A DNA stretch of 64,000 nucleotides from Thamnaconus septentrionalis (lineage: Eukaryota > Chordata > Actinopteri > Tetraodontiformes > Monacanthidae), in assembly GCA_009823395.1 (NCBI GenBank), contig CM020512.1, forward strand, positions 7,948,905-8,012,904, in the 5' to 3' direction. The number at the start of each line of letters is the position of its first letter. The first letter of the stretch is position 1. Shown here in pieces: positions 10,722 to 24,708 of the stretch. Both the position numbers and the translations under genes were made by a program. Under the pieces are notes generated by a model. It did not search any database, was not told the origin of the DNA, and was given only the letters and a program-made list of their open reading frames with translations.

Positions 10722-13491
10722 ATGAATGTTAGTTTTTGTTTGCGGCGGTTGGACGGACAATCGAAGCTGCTGGTTCGGTGTCTGCTGTCCGGAGCCGGTG
10801 GTGCTCGTTTAGCCCTGAAAGTGTTCCGCAAGCAGCAGCGGAGCAACCCAGAAGTTTTGCTGTCGAAGTTGGTTGAAACACTCTGTCAGGACGAAATAAC
10901 CTGTGCAAATACCGAAGAGTTGCCTTTTGTTACGTAAGTGACTCTAAACTTCAACTTGCCGCAGTAGTCGTGAAATAAAAGCTGTGGGGAAACAATGCAT
11001 TATAATAGGATGCTGTATTTTCACAACTGCTACCCGAAGTACAATATTCTGACTCTAACCGGTCAATGAACTCCAGATCAACGGTTGCAGTCCATACTTT
11101 AGTGCTAAAACACTTGTTTTGTGGCTCCAGCCCTCTTGGTATCTCTCATAATTAGGTGGAAGTCGAAAAAGAAATACTAGAGTGCTAATACACTGTTTTC
11201 TGCAGATCTGTTTGAAAGATAACTCCTTCAAAACATTCAGCCCTGGACTAAAATATAAAATTACCTTGGTTCCATGTCATACCTGTGCGTCTCTCCCCAT
11301 GCCTTCTTTTTCAGGAAACCCCTGGTGAGCCTGTTTCCCACATTATTCAAGCAGAATCTCCTGTCTTTCATCCACCTGGTGTCCCCATGTGTTCCCCAGT
11401 ACGCTGTTCTCCAACTACTCCAATGCCTCAGCCATGAGTCCATCCAAAGCCCCTGGGTGTCCATTTTGTCTAGACAACTGGAAAGAAACCTGGGGCCCCA
11501 CACTGAGCAGGGACTTTACACTCCAGAGTGCAGCCAAAGACTGAAGAAGCTGACACAGAGATTGGTTGGTCAAGTTGAGACCAGCGGATGGGCCCAGTGC
11601 CTCAGTGGTCACGCCATAGACTCAGTGCTTGGGCAGGAATCTACGTTATTAGGCCAGGGAACACAAAAGAAAAGAAAGATGAGTTTTGTCACCCAGGACT
11701 CAGATGGGGAGGAAACTGGGCAGCAGAGTAAACGGGTAAAAGTAGTCAAGTGTGAAGAGGATCTTGCTGCTGCTGCTGGACTGAGTGGACAAAAGGCAAC
11801 ATCAGGAGGATCAGAAGAAGTTCTTTCAGCAAGTGCTCCTTTGGAAAACCAAGAGGCAGCTCCAGACAGTCCATGTCATGACCTGCCGGAACATATGAAG
11901 GTCAGAGCCCAGTTTGTTCATCATGTGATTTTAAACGGGATCAGATAGTGTACATGCATTGAACTTAGTTTTGATGATGTTTATGTCACAGGTATCTGTT
12001 CTTCAAATTAAGGATCTGTTCGAAAGTCCGACAGAGGTAAGAGGAAAGGGTTTTTGTTCCATCGGTCAAAGTTGGGACCGACTGTGATTTTCTTTTGGTG
12101 TGGTTACGATCTTGGTTTTTTGATTGTAGTGGGACGAGTGCTCCACGGATCTGTTCAAATTGTTTCATGAGTGTGATCCAAGCCAAGTAGGTCCACGCAC
12201 CAGGATTACCTTTTAAACCTTCCGTTACTATTGTCATGATCAATAACTTTAAATGAACGTTATTATACAACATTTTTGGATATTTCTCTGTAAATATATG
12301 ATCCATCGTGCTTAATTGTACTTGTTTTGTTTAGATGGAGTTATTGTGCAGCATTCTTCATCTGTCAGACTTACCGGAGCAAAGTCTGCCGAGACTGTGT
12401 AGCAGTATTTTGGCTTCAACCTCTGATCTCAGCTACAGCACGGCAACAACACTGGTCAAAAGCCTGCTCTTGAAAAAGGTGCCGCCATCTGAAATAATTA
12501 AGTGTTGCTGTGTTTATTTTTTGTCATTGATGCAATAACGTTCCATTTTGACTTTTACAGGTTCAATCGCTTTCAGCACCAGCCTCAAGGTGTCTGGTCA
12601 CTGCAGTCACATCACTCTCTAGCCGCTATCCCCGGCCAGTGTGCAGTGCTTTAATTGGCCCAGTTTTAGAGAACAAGGACATAGGTAAGGGTTATCAGCA
12701 GTGCAAGTAACTTGATTGCCTTTTGTTTGCTAGTTTACAGAGCTACATTTACATCAGGCTCGTACCGTTGTTCTTCACCAAATACACACATGTATTTGAT
12801 TTAATTTACTTTTGTCTGACAGGAATTCCACAGACAGAGCTGCTAAATAGGCTGATTGAAGGATGTCTGGACTCCCATTACAGGCTACTAGTGCTTCAGT
12901 ATGACAAACTAAATTTGGTATATTGATGAAGGGTGACAAAATAACATTTACATCATATCATCATCTTATAATTTTTGATGCCACATTTTTCAATGATTTC
13001 CCTCCAGGATGTCATTTAAAATATCATGGAGTGAGGATTTGCTCTCCATTATCCACAGCTTGCTTGACTCCAAGGTATCATAGCTGTCTTTCTTAAGTTA
13101 TTTTTATCATTACACATGCATTAACCTGTTTCTTTTATTTTCCAGCCTGACATTAATGAAGAATTGTTTGCACAGCTGACCAAACAGCTGGTCAGCCAGG
13201 GGCCTCTATTCACAAAGTCTGTCAAGTTTGCAAAAATGCTGCTAACAATTCTCACCAAATATGGCAGTTGTGTAAGTGTGTCTTAGTGGGATTAAAAATA
13301 TCTAAACAATGGATGAAGCGGTATTCATCAACAATCATTCTGTTTATGTATTTAAGTTTGTTTTGTTTGTTTGTTTGTTTTTACAGGTGACACCTGCCCA
13401 CAAACAGTCTCTGGATGGTTGCCTCATGTTGAATGGAACCTTTCTGAAAAAGTCTTTACAAGCAGCTTTGAAGAGAATCACACCTTCATGA
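10722..13491 (+). CDS. fance: Fanconi anaemia complementation group E protein
   Basis: Subunit of the nuclear Fanconi core complex that links FANCC to FANCD2 during interstrand crosslink repair. Ten exons: 10722-10933, 11315-11900, 11992-12036, 12130-12186, 12335-12478, 12561-12684, 12823-12898, 13008-13074, 13146-13271, 13387-13491; 1542 nt, 513 aa, close to the vertebrate length of roughly 500-540. The large second exon carries the less conserved middle region, including an acidic/basic stretch (KKRKMSF, DSDGEE, KRVKVVK) that could be a nuclear localisation signal. The C-terminal half is a run of helical repeats (MELLCSILHLSDLPEQ onward), as in the FANCD2-binding domain. It ends KSLQAALKRITPS. 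Its place between the makorin gene and rpl10a agrees with vertebrate gene order around FANCE. Confidence 0.9.
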
Positions 13492-13536
13492 AAAAAACAA
13501 ACTTTGGTTTACGTTTTGGTATTGTCTTTATGTGAA

Positions 13537-13542
13537 AATAAA
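13537..13542 (+). terminator. fance: fance polyadenylation signal
   Basis: AATAAA 46 nt after the fance stop, followed by a GT/T-rich stretch (ttgttgttgtgtgtctttc) typical of a downstream processing element. Confidence 0.7.
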
Positions 13543-13860
13543 GTTGTCAGCTTTGCATTCTGAATGCAGTTGTTGTTGTGTGTCTTTCTTTTTATATATA
13601 AAAAAATATCATCTGTGCATAACATTGCATGTAATAAGGGTCCTGAAACAGGTTTTGAAATATAAATAAAATGTTAAATAACTACAACTGAAGTATTTCT
13701 TCCCCGATTAATGTTTTAATTTATTATTATTTCACCGAGCTTTATGTTTGGTTGCTAACGATAGTACACACTTCGTCACAATAATGGTGAAATGCAACAT
13801 AAATTGTGTTTTTATTAGCCGAACTATGACCGAGTTTGTATGTATGGCGTCTCCTGCTAG

Positions 13861-13868
13861 TGACGTCA
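13861..13868 (+). promoter_or_regulatory. rpl10a: CRE-like palindrome in the rpl10a promoter
   Basis: Perfect TGACGTCA, the CREB/ATF consensus, about 45 bp upstream of the likely rpl10a transcription start. A reversed CCAAT box (attgg, within ttttattggc) follows at about 13884. Function is inferred from position and motif only. Confidence 0.5.
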
Positions 13869-13906
13869 CGAGCAGTCGCATTTTATTGGCGTAACTTCCG
13901 CTAGTA

Positions 13907-13917
13907 CTTCCTTTTTC
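13907..13917 (+). promoter_or_regulatory. rpl10a: 5' TOP pyrimidine tract / likely transcription start of rpl10a
   Basis: CTTCCTTTTTC, an uninterrupted pyrimidine tract starting with C, lies 34 nt before the ATG. Ribosomal protein mRNAs begin with such a terminal oligopyrimidine tract, which puts their translation under mTOR/LARP1 control. The start position is inferred from the motif. Confidence 0.6.
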
Positions 13918-13950
13918 AGCGAAGCAAGCCGAGAGGAAGGAGCTTCCAAA

Positions 13951-15939
<1,989 letters not shown>

Positions 15940-15956
15940 TTGAGTCATTTTCTACT

Positions 15957-15962
15957 AATAAA
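15957..15962 (+). terminator. rpl10a: rpl10a polyadenylation signal
   Basis: AATAAA 18 nt past the stop codon, giving a very short 3' UTR as expected for a ribosomal protein mRNA. A GT/T-rich stretch follows. Confidence 0.8.
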
Positions 15963-16658
15963 ATGTGGACGTGCTCCAAAGTTGACTCTTGGTGTTTTAT
16001 TTTATTTGGTTGATTGAAAAAAAAAAATCAAGTGTGAACATAGTGCCGTTAACTAGAGTCTGTTTTTTGATAGGTTCATATATATTTGACACATAGGTTC
16101 CTTGCGAATGATATTTAATCTGTAATTAAGTTTAAAGTATAGACAAAAATGGACCACAGTAATGGAAAAATATACAAGCTATAAATTCAGGTTGAAGTGT
16201 GCCACACTAAGTGTTGCATTATCAAAGAACTATTTTGAAGGACAGAAAAATGATGTAATGTTAGATCACTAATGTTAAATGGGTACAGAACAGAAGGATA
16301 GTAGGTTATACATAAGACAGGCATGTCCAACATTACCCATGAGCCTCCAGGGGCCGCAGCAGTCTAACGTGTTGACTGTGGATCTCTTAATAGGATTACC
16401 TATTCTCGGTGCAGGAGAAGGGTTGAGGGAGAGAAATGAAGTTAGCAGCTAGCCAAGGATTTTAGCGGTGACTTATTTTATTTAGTGACAATGAAAAGCA
16501 CACTGTCCACTGTCAGCAGGATTTGAGGCACTTAATCTGACTCTGAAACCCGACTGGATTATTCTATACAGCAGAGCATATTATGAACGCTCAGGTGAGT
16601 TAATCTGCAAGTCTTCCTTCCCACTGCCGCTCATTGAAACAATCAAGCTGCTCTTCAG
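15963..16658. other. Intergenic DNA, possibly with 5' exons of the IRAG-like gene
   Basis: Mostly AT-rich with no complete gene. A possible extra coding exon ends at 16594 (GAACGCTCAG then gtgagt). Read in the phase required by the next exon, it gives an open frame of about 25 codons preceded by an acceptor-like ctgtcagcag. No in-frame ATG is present in it, so the true N-terminus of the IRAG-like protein is unresolved. Confidence 0.35.
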
Positions 16659-19414
16659 ACGTCCTAAATCCAGACTCGTTTCAGCCTGATGCAGGGACCA
16701 CCAGCTACTGCGCCACCACCAGGGTGGCCAGCGAGGACAGCGATGAAGGTACAGTCAGAATCGACGGGAATTGTGCATTACATGTAATGTCCCTTTAAAC
16801 TGGGGTTCACCCTTCTGCAACAGAGACCAGTCAAGAGGAGCCTCCTGTTACGAACTGGAGTGAGCTGTCCATCATCGAGCGTGTGGGTCTCAACAGGTGA
16901 ATCAGCGTGCAGATTTACTGCTGCTGCTTCTGCCGCTGTGTGTTTAACATGATAAGACTCATAATCTGGTCATAAATGCTTTGTCTCTTGCCAGTGAGGA
17001 GATGTCAGAACAGGATGTGGAGGTGAGGTTTGCCTAAAACCGTGAATTAAAACCCCACTCTGTCTTTCAGAGGGTTTTGTAATTTTATATGACTGTCCCT
17101 GTTCAAATGTCAGGGCAATGTATGCCTCCATCTTCTCCCTGTGCTAAAGTACAATAGTAGCTTGAATTACAGCAAACCGTGTGTTTAAAATACAACTATT
17201 TTATATTTAGTGAAAAAAAATCAGGGAAATGCACATGAAAACAATTTAAACTTTTTTTTAGATGGTGTAATAAAAGATACGCTGAACCCTTTATTGGTTA
17301 TATGGTTCATAACACAGTCTTGCTCAAGTATGTATAAAACGCCGGTCGTTCCTGCAGACGGCCTTCTCTCAGATCACCCTGGCCTTCCGCTGCGACCAGT
17401 ACACGCTGAAGCAGCGGCTGCAGGCCGAGGAGCACGCTCGCAACCTGGCTGAGGAGAACGTCCAGCTGGAGCTGACCAGAGGCAGGGAGACCCTGGAGGT
17501 GCGGGACACGTGTGACGTCGGCCCGAGCGCCCGAGGGAGCTCGCTTAAGTGTGTGTGTGTGTGTGTGTGTGTGTCTTTCAGGCACTGAAGGGCCTGTGTT
17601 TAGACAGCAAGCGCAGCAAGGTCCTGCAGAGGCTGGAGCTGTCGCTGGACATCCTCGGCGGGACGGTGGAGCGCATCTCCAACACGGCCGAGGTGTTGGG
17701 AGCCGTGCACCAGGTACTCCCTCACTCCCCCACCCCAACCAACCCAGTGTCTCTGCTGGCCCTCTGCGAGAGAAAAAAAAGACAAGTTTTTTTTTTTAGA
17801 ACATTTTTTAATTTCATTTTTCATTTTTTCATTTTCAATTATTTACAACATAAAGAAACACAGGACTAAACTAAAATCAAACAAAGACCTACAATATTTA
17901 TAACAAACAACACAAAACCCAGCAAATATACTTGTAAATAAATATTTGTAAATATACAAATTGATGGATTAAAAGCCGACGCGGTGCTAATGCGTTGACA
18001 GGAGGCCAGAGTGAGCCGTGCCGTGGATCTGATGGTGGCCCACGTGGAGAACCTCAGGAGGCGACACGACAGAAGCGCGGCCGAGCTGGAGGAGGCCAGG
18101 AGGGTGATCCAGCAGCAGAACTCATGCAGGGGCACCGGTGACCCCAGAGCTTCTCCAGGTCTGTCAATCTGTGTGCATAGCTGAAGCTGTTTGATCTTCT
18201 CTCATCTGGGTGTTTGACTCATCACACCATGTGTTGTTGTTGTTGTTGCTTTTTTTTTGAGAAGATCCAGACGACAGTGACAGCCGACTGAAAAGCTACC
18301 TGCAGGTTTGCTCGCACTGAACTTGTCGCACCGTCTCCTACACCTGCACCTGTGCTCCTCGAAATAAGGTGAAAGTTCTGCTTTATCTGTTTCAGAACAA
18401 CAATCGTCGGAGGGTCAGCATATCGGTCATTCCCAGCAAGCCTCAGGTGTTTTTTTTTTTTCCTCTTTACAAACGATCTCTTGTGCTCGCTTTTGCTCAA
18501 AATATTCATTCATGTTCATAAATGCGCGTGGGCTTGTTCGTTTCGGTTTGCTGCAGGAGAAGACAAAGCAGGAGCAGAAGAAGCGGCACTCTCATCGAGG
18601 CAGGAAACCCGTCCGCTCCACCTCCCTGAGCTCCGAGTCCAGCTGCTCCGTCCTGCTCAAAGAGGACAACAACCAGGCTGATGAGAGGTCAAACCGAGGC
18701 CGCAAGTCTTCTAATATCTGGATCACGTGATCCATGACGGCGCATCAACTGGTGTCTGTGTTTTATCTCCTCAGGCCACCTGATCCAGGTGAAACTCCAG
18801 AGCAGGCTCCATGTGCTCCGCCTCCCACACAGCCTGCTGCGCCTCCTCCTCCTCCTGAACCTGAACCTGAACCTGAGTGCCTCTCAACAAAACAACCCTC
18901 CCTTCCAAAGATGCAGGACAAAAAGTATGGCTTCACGCACCAGAGAGCAAATACACCTCACGGCTACTTAAAGCCTGCAGCATTTTTTATTGGAGCTTTT
19001 CTCAGGCTTTGCTTTTTGTGATGTTACGCTGATGCTAAACTTGACTGATTCATTTATTGGAAATGATCTGTTTCAGTTCCCCACCGCATGTTTTGCGGCA
19101 GAGACACAGAGGTAGGTCAGCCTTATCCAAGAAAAAAGCAGACAAAGAGAATAAAAAGGACACCAATTTATACCGGCGGCTGTCTGCGGCGAAGTAAGAC
19201 CCTTCACGTGTTTGTTTGTTTTTGTTGTGTTGCTGTTTAATGCAGACACACGCTTACTGACTGACTGACTGCTGTTCCCAGGTGCGGACCTCAGGGGAAA
19301 CAGCGCCCCCTGGCTCAATGGCTGCATCGCTGTCACTGGGCGCTCTTCTTCGTTTATCTCGTGGTGCTTTTCTGTTTCATGACCTTCAGCTTGTTCCTGT
19401 TGGAAGCTGCGTGA
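16659..19414 (+). CDS. IRAG/LRMP-family tail-anchored coiled-coil protein (5' end unresolved)
   Basis: Related to IRAG1 (MRVI1) and IRAG2 (LRMP/Jaw1), ER-membrane proteins that associate with IP3 receptors. Visible exons: 16659-16748, 16824-16896, 16995-17022, 17358-17498, 17582-17713, 18002-18158, 18262-18305, 18396-18446, 18557-18687, 18775-18924, 19077-19193, 19282-19414; about 414 aa with phase consistent throughout. The core is a helical coiled coil (LAFRCDQYTLKQRLQAEE, LKGLCLDSKRSKVLQRLE, DILGGTVERISNTAEVLGA). Then come a basic/Ser-rich linker, a Pro-Glu run (PPPPPEPEPEPE) and a single C-terminal hydrophobic segment (WALFFVYLVVLFCFMTFSLF) ending LLEAA, which makes it tail-anchored. The exon at 16659 needs one base from an upstream exon, so the start is missing here. 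Which paralogue it is cannot be decided; IRAG2 seems slightly more likely from the short size. Confidence 0.82.
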
Positions 19415-20303
19415 CGCGGCGCCGACTTTACACGGGAGATGCGGTGACTGAGTGTTCAACCAGATGACTGCAGGCCTGCTGTCGTACCACTAGGAGGCCA
19501 GGAGGGAAGCGCTTTGATCTAATGTTGTTGTTTGTGCTCTCTCTACGTACATAAAAAAACAACACAAATGAAATTTCAGTTGTATTTATTTTATTATAAA
19601 CATATAAAAAATGACCAAAAGTGATACAATTGTTGCTAGGTTAGTAACAAAGCACCACACTGCAGTCAAAACATTCAACGCCCATCCAACCACCAATTAC
19701 AGGCATCAGTGATCATTATAGGTAAAATCCGATGTTAGCTTAATTAATATCAGAGAAATGTTATATTTTGAAACTCCATAAATCTCTAAAGGGAGAAATA
19801 TATTCTGAAAGGTCTATCATAAGTCTGTATGTTGCAACGGTATAAATATAGAAAGCTTAACTTAAATAAGGGAACTCAAAATTTAAATTTTGTGGGGAGA
19901 CTTTATGTGCAAAAGATGTGCCAGACAATAAGAACCTCTTCAAAATATCTAGATAATATCAGGTTTGTTTCAAATCTTTCCATTTACAATCTCATGACAT
20001 TGAATGAAGCTCACCTTCGCTCAGAGGTTTCAGAAATATCTGTCACAAAAGCAAAAAAAAAAAAAAAGAAAAAATAAATAAAACCGGACAAACTACCTGA
20101 CACAATGTTTAAATTAAAAGACAAGAAGATAAGAAAAAATGTGCTCGCCGCTTTAAAACGTTAAGGTCCTTCACGTGTTCTGCATCGCGTCAACTGACAA
20201 TCTCACAGAGAGTCCAAAAAACCTCAATAAATACAGAGATAAATATCAAACGAGGGATAAAAGACATCCTACTGGGGTCGCTGCAGAGCAGCGGGGGTCT
20301 CGC
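19415..20303. other. Convergent 3' UTRs of the IRAG-like and INAVA-like genes
   Basis: The two genes run tail-to-tail here. The stretch is AT-rich with no coding exon. A minus-strand polyadenylation signal (TTTATT on the + strand, about 19585-19590) could end the INAVA-like transcript, giving it a 3' UTR of about 700 nt. A poly-A tract lies at about 20052-20070. Confidence 0.45.
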
Positions 20304-23300
20304 CTACACCTGGCTGATGATTTCAGAGTCGTGGGCCACGAACCACTGCAGCGGAGTCCCGTCTGCTGCCCTCTGCAGGACCACGTTGCCAGAACCCTGC
20401 CAAAAACAGAAGAAACAAGCGTCCTTAATGTGAACACATGGCTCGTATACAGTGATCTGATCTATTAGTCAGTCCTGTATGAACACCGCCACACTTTTAA
20501 AGTGTGTCATATATGGAGATTTGAAGAAGAAACAGCGACATCGAGTGGTTACGCAGCCCTCTCACCCTTCCTCTGCTGAGCTTGCCAGTGAACTACAGTG
20601 GCCTGCATTCACCCTAAATAGCAAACAAGCTAGATTGACTGTAATGGCTTCCTTACAAATATGGCGGTGCAAGATGGCAATTAACAGGGAGCAAGACCCT
20701 TGCTGTAGGTATATTCTTATATATAAATAAGAACCGTTGGGTAGCAAAACCAAATTACCTTTATTGTACTGCGAGTATCCACTTGTATTAAAGCGTTTAT
20801 GGTCATATGTTCAGCTTTAACCAATATAAAAATAAACCAGTCCAAATTTTATACACTGGACCTTTAACGAGCCCTGATACCGACCTGCTGAAACGAGGGC
20901 AGATGTGGCGACGTGGGGCTGGTGACGCTCAGCTGATCCGGCCGTGACTTCTGCATCTGGTTCCTCTGGTGCCACGACTTGAGCTCCTCGGAGACCACCT
21001 CCCTGGGCATCAGCCTGATGGCGTGGTTGGGGTACTCCTTGAGGGACGGCGTTCGCGCCAGTCGGGTGTAAGGTGGCGGTGGATTGGGGATCCTCCTCGG
21101 GGGGGACAGGGCCCCTTCCGGCCACTGGGGCTCCCTGCCTTGGAAGGGCTGCGCAGCAGGAGGCCCTTCTCCGCGTCCTGGTTCTGCGGAGAGAGCAGAG
21201 GCTGGCCGGGGGTCTTCATCTGCCCTTTCCTCTGCGCTCCGAAGTGGAAGCCGTACGGCGGCGGGCAGAGCTTCGGGATCTCGGTGGGGCCGTCCCGGCC
21301 GGGAGAGCTCATATAGGAGGAGGTGGAAGAGGAGGAGGAGGAGGCGGAGGAGGAGAGCTCGGAGCTGCTGTCCTCAGAGCTGGACTGGTAGGGTCGCAGC
21401 GGGGAGAACTCCGGCGAACGCACAGTGAAGTCGGCAGCGCAGCGGCGCTGCGGCAGCCGGCCCCGACCTCGGCTGTTCTCGGAGCCGAAGCTGTCCTTGC
21501 CCACCAGCGGCTTGATCTTGGGAAGTCTGCAGAGAGAGAGAAACACACAGAGAGGTTAAGTCTGAAGGTCCTGACACACCGGGAGAAAATTCGCTTGACG
21601 AATAATTCACTTTTTTTTTTTAGAACCTATTGAAGTCAATGCAACCTTGCACACCGGCAGCAAAGAGGGAAAAGGCGACTGTTATTTTAGTTTATTTTGC
21701 GAGGCGAAAAGGCGAATGGCTGGACCTCTGACCAATCAAAATGATGTTGGCATATTGATGATGTCACATCAATAATGTTCTCTCCCTCTGCAAAGGAGGA
21801 GCCAGTTGACGGAGCACAGTACTGGCCAAATTTCACTGAGTAATATTTGAGCTTCTGGATCCATTGTGTTAACTCACCATCTCCTCTAATGTCAGCTTTT
21901 TTTTTTTTTTTTTAAAGCTGTGGTGTAGAAGGCGGTGGGTTCATTTTACGCATGTAAAACTAAACTTCTTGGTCGGCACACTTTAAAAAATTATATCTTT
22001 TATTCTTTTAGTTTCTTTCGGATTTCTTTAGAAGCTTTACGCTGACACTAGACTCGACTTATTCAGTTATTGGAAACGATCTGTTTCCGTTCCCCCCAGA
22101 GATCCCCGTACCTGAAGGACTGGGTGAACTGTCGGCGAATGTGCAGCTCTGGGGTGGAGGGGGCGCTGGCCGTGTGGTTGTGGCGCAGCGCCGAGTTCTT
22201 GATGAAGTGAGAGAGAGGGATCCTGCCGCTGTCCGCCGGCGCCGGGGGTCCCGCTGGGCTGCTGCAGGAGGACGACACCGGTGGTGAAATACACTGCCAG
22301 CAGGGCGGCGCTCACACTGCGTGAACGTGTTCTGGACGAGGCGGGTGAGGCGATGACTAGCGCCCTACCTGGATCTGCTGCTGCAGGCCGACTCAGGTTT
22401 CACGGCTTTCTGGTAGGGCTGATCCAAACTGGACTCTTTCCAGGGGGAGTTCTGGATTGGGGAGCGCTCGTACTGGGAGGACTGGAGGTGGGGCAAGAGC
22501 TTCAGGGGGTCGGAGGGCGAGCTGTCCAGCGGCGGGGGGGACAGAGGACTGGACGAGTCCACGTCTGAGGGTGGAGGGATGGGAGAGTCAGAGCGCTGCG
22601 TCACTCAAAACGGCTGATTAAGCCTTTAAAATTGAAGCCCCATAAGCGGTCAGAACTGTGTTCATGACGCTCTTCCCACTCACCGTCATCCAGCGCCACC
22701 ACGTCGGACAGGGAGCTGTCGTCAGACATGCTCAGATCTGCAAAGACAGAGACGACGTGTTCAGCTCACTCAGCGGACGACTGAAAGACGTACTCGGCGC
22801 GGCCACAAGGGGGCAGCGGCGTCACTCACCGTGGCTGCGGCCGGAGGAGACGGCCAGGCATGGCGAGTTGCACTCGCTCTTGATGCGGTGCTTGAGCACG
22901 GCCTCCTGCAGCTCCTTCACCTTCCTCTCCTCCCTCTTGCACTGCTGCAGCCGACTCTTCTTCTGCGGCTTGCTCAGGTGGTCCTCCAGCGAGAGCTTGC
23001 GCGCCGCCTCGTAAATCTGCCGCTGGAGAGCCAAGTCGGTCTCCAGCGACTGCAGCTCGGGATCCTGCCACCGGGGGGAGAATCACGCGTCACTTTTGCC
23101 CGCTCAACTTTATTTTTCATTTTCCCCTTCTCAGTCAAACGGAAGCTCGCACCTCTTTGTCCAGGTGGATCAGACCCTCGTCCAACTTGAAGGACGCTCC
23201 GATCCTGCGTCTGACCCGAGGTGGCTTTTCATCGGGGAGCATCGGATAGTCGCAGGGCAGCTTGCCGGTCAGCTCCTGCCGAAGAAAAAAAGAAAAGAAA

Positions 23301-24672
23301 AGCCCTCAAATGAAGCGAACAGACCGGTTGAGGGAATCATGTGCACCGACAGTGCAGACATCTGGCGAAGCCTCACCGCCTCCCTGATGCACAGCTTCCT
23401 GAGCTCCAGCAGGCAGAGCTCCAGACGCTCCTCCAGCGACTGGTGCTTCAGCTTCAGCGCCCTGGTGTGGGTGCTGGGCTCCTTCGCCGGCGACGTGGGG
23501 CTGTCTGGACCTGCAGCCAGCACAAGACTCCAATCAGGCCTTTGGCAACATGAGCAGCCCAATCAATAGAATGTATTCAAGTTTCATAGCAAGCATTCGT
23601 CGTGTGCTATTTTTAGCACCGCGTTTGGTTTTCTTTGGGCGCCGTCGTTTTTAATGCACCGCAATGATGTTTCCTCGATGCGCTCTTGTTGGTGCTACAT
23701 GATAAGTGACATTTAATATTCTTTATTTCACTGTTTTTAAACGACTGTGCTGCAGCACACTACTGTACCGTGAGATAATATCAAGTGTGCCATTAAAAAA
23801 AGGTCCATTTTCACTTAATTTGTCTGAAAATATAATGAGTGGCTGTGATTTAAAAGGAATTTAAGCCTATTTTCCCTCAATTCCTCCCAGGATATCAGCT
23901 TTGTGAGCATCTAAGCAGGTCCAGGCTTCACACTGGGTGAGTATAAATAAACTGAGAGACTATATTGACATTATTATGCTAAAAAGCTCCTCTGATCCCA
24001 CCTCCTTGGTCGTCCCTAGGTCCAAATACAAAAGGTTTGGAGACCAGATACTTGCTGTCCTGGGCCCTAAGCTGTGGAACTGTCTTCTAGCTCAGTTACA
24101 AGCTGTCACTGAACTCACAGTTTTTAGGACTCAGTTGAAAACTCATTTATTTAGGCTGGCATTTTACACACAGCCACTGACTGGACTGCTGCTTATTGGT
24201 TTTACATTGTGTTTTAATGATGTCTTACCAATTTTGCATTTTATTCTTGTTTTATAATTGCGCTTTTGCGGTAATGTTATGCTTTAACTATGTTTTATTG
24301 GTATTGCTTTTATTATGTTTTACTCCGGGAAGCACCTTGTGCACCGTTTGGCTGTTGTAATATGCGATATAAATACAATTTGATTGACTGAAAAAGAGTC
24401 ATTTTATAATATTCTTGGTTGTTGGTGTGCCATGGGATTTTTTTCAATGTGAAAAAAAAAGTGCTGTGGCTCAAAAAAGAAAAGGTGGGTATAGGTGCAC
24501 AGACTTCAGCTACCGTGCTTGTTTAATTTGACTGCAGTTACTCGCTGCGTGTTGCGAGTGGTTTGGGGGAAATCGGACGTCAAAGTTTTATCACAGCAAA
24601 ATTCTCACCGCAGTGCAAAATGATCCCACTGTCTGTGTCGCTGATCTCCTCCTTGTTCTCCACGGCGGTCAT
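20304..24672 (-). CDS. INAVA-like CUPID-domain protein, broken by a one-base frameshift
   Basis: Resembles innate immunity activator INAVA (C1orf106), which binds cytohesins and stabilises epithelial junctions; FRMD4A/B and CCDC120 share the domain. Exons in transcript order: 24672-24609 (ATG), 23510-23377, 23275-23153, 23064-22830, 22737-22684, 22564-22369, 22261-22112, 21526-20885, 20396-20304. The CUPID region spans exons 2-4 (RKLCIREA/ELTGKLPCDYPMLP, RVRRRIGASFKLDE, QRQIYEAARKLSLEDHLSKP). A Ser-rich region follows, then a conserved tail (EELKSWHQRNQ) and the end FVAHDSEIISQV. No FERM domain lies upstream, which argues against FRMD4. The exons sum to 1691 nt, one short of whole codons: in exon 8 the frame slips at a run of seven C (about 21099-21105). 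One extra base would give 563 aa. This is probably a sequencing error. Confidence 0.8.
21571..21735. repeat. Probable MITE-type repeat in an INAVA-like intron
   Basis: Contains the paired phrases gacacaccgg and gcacaccggc flanking cctattgaagtcaatgcaac, with gcgaggcgaaaaggcgaat nearby. This composition is typical of short non-autonomous DNA transposons in fish introns. Ends and target-site duplications were not resolved, so the family is unknown. Confidence 0.35.
23890..24390 (+). mobile_element. 3' fragment of an L2-type LINE
   Basis: The translated stretch at about 23990-24160 reads LVVPRSKYKRFGDQ, then LGPKLWNCL and FRTQLKTHLFRLAF. This is the characteristic C-terminal end of L2/CR1-clade reverse-transcriptase ORFs. 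It is followed by a short tail with gaagcaccttgtgcaccg and gcgatataaatacaatttg, like the typical LINE 3' end. Only the tail is present and it lies in intron 1-2 of the INAVA-like gene; the element is 5' truncated and inactive. Confidence 0.7.
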
Positions 24673-24708
24673 CCTCCCGGCTGTCTCTTTGCTGCTTGGC
24701 AGAAATAC

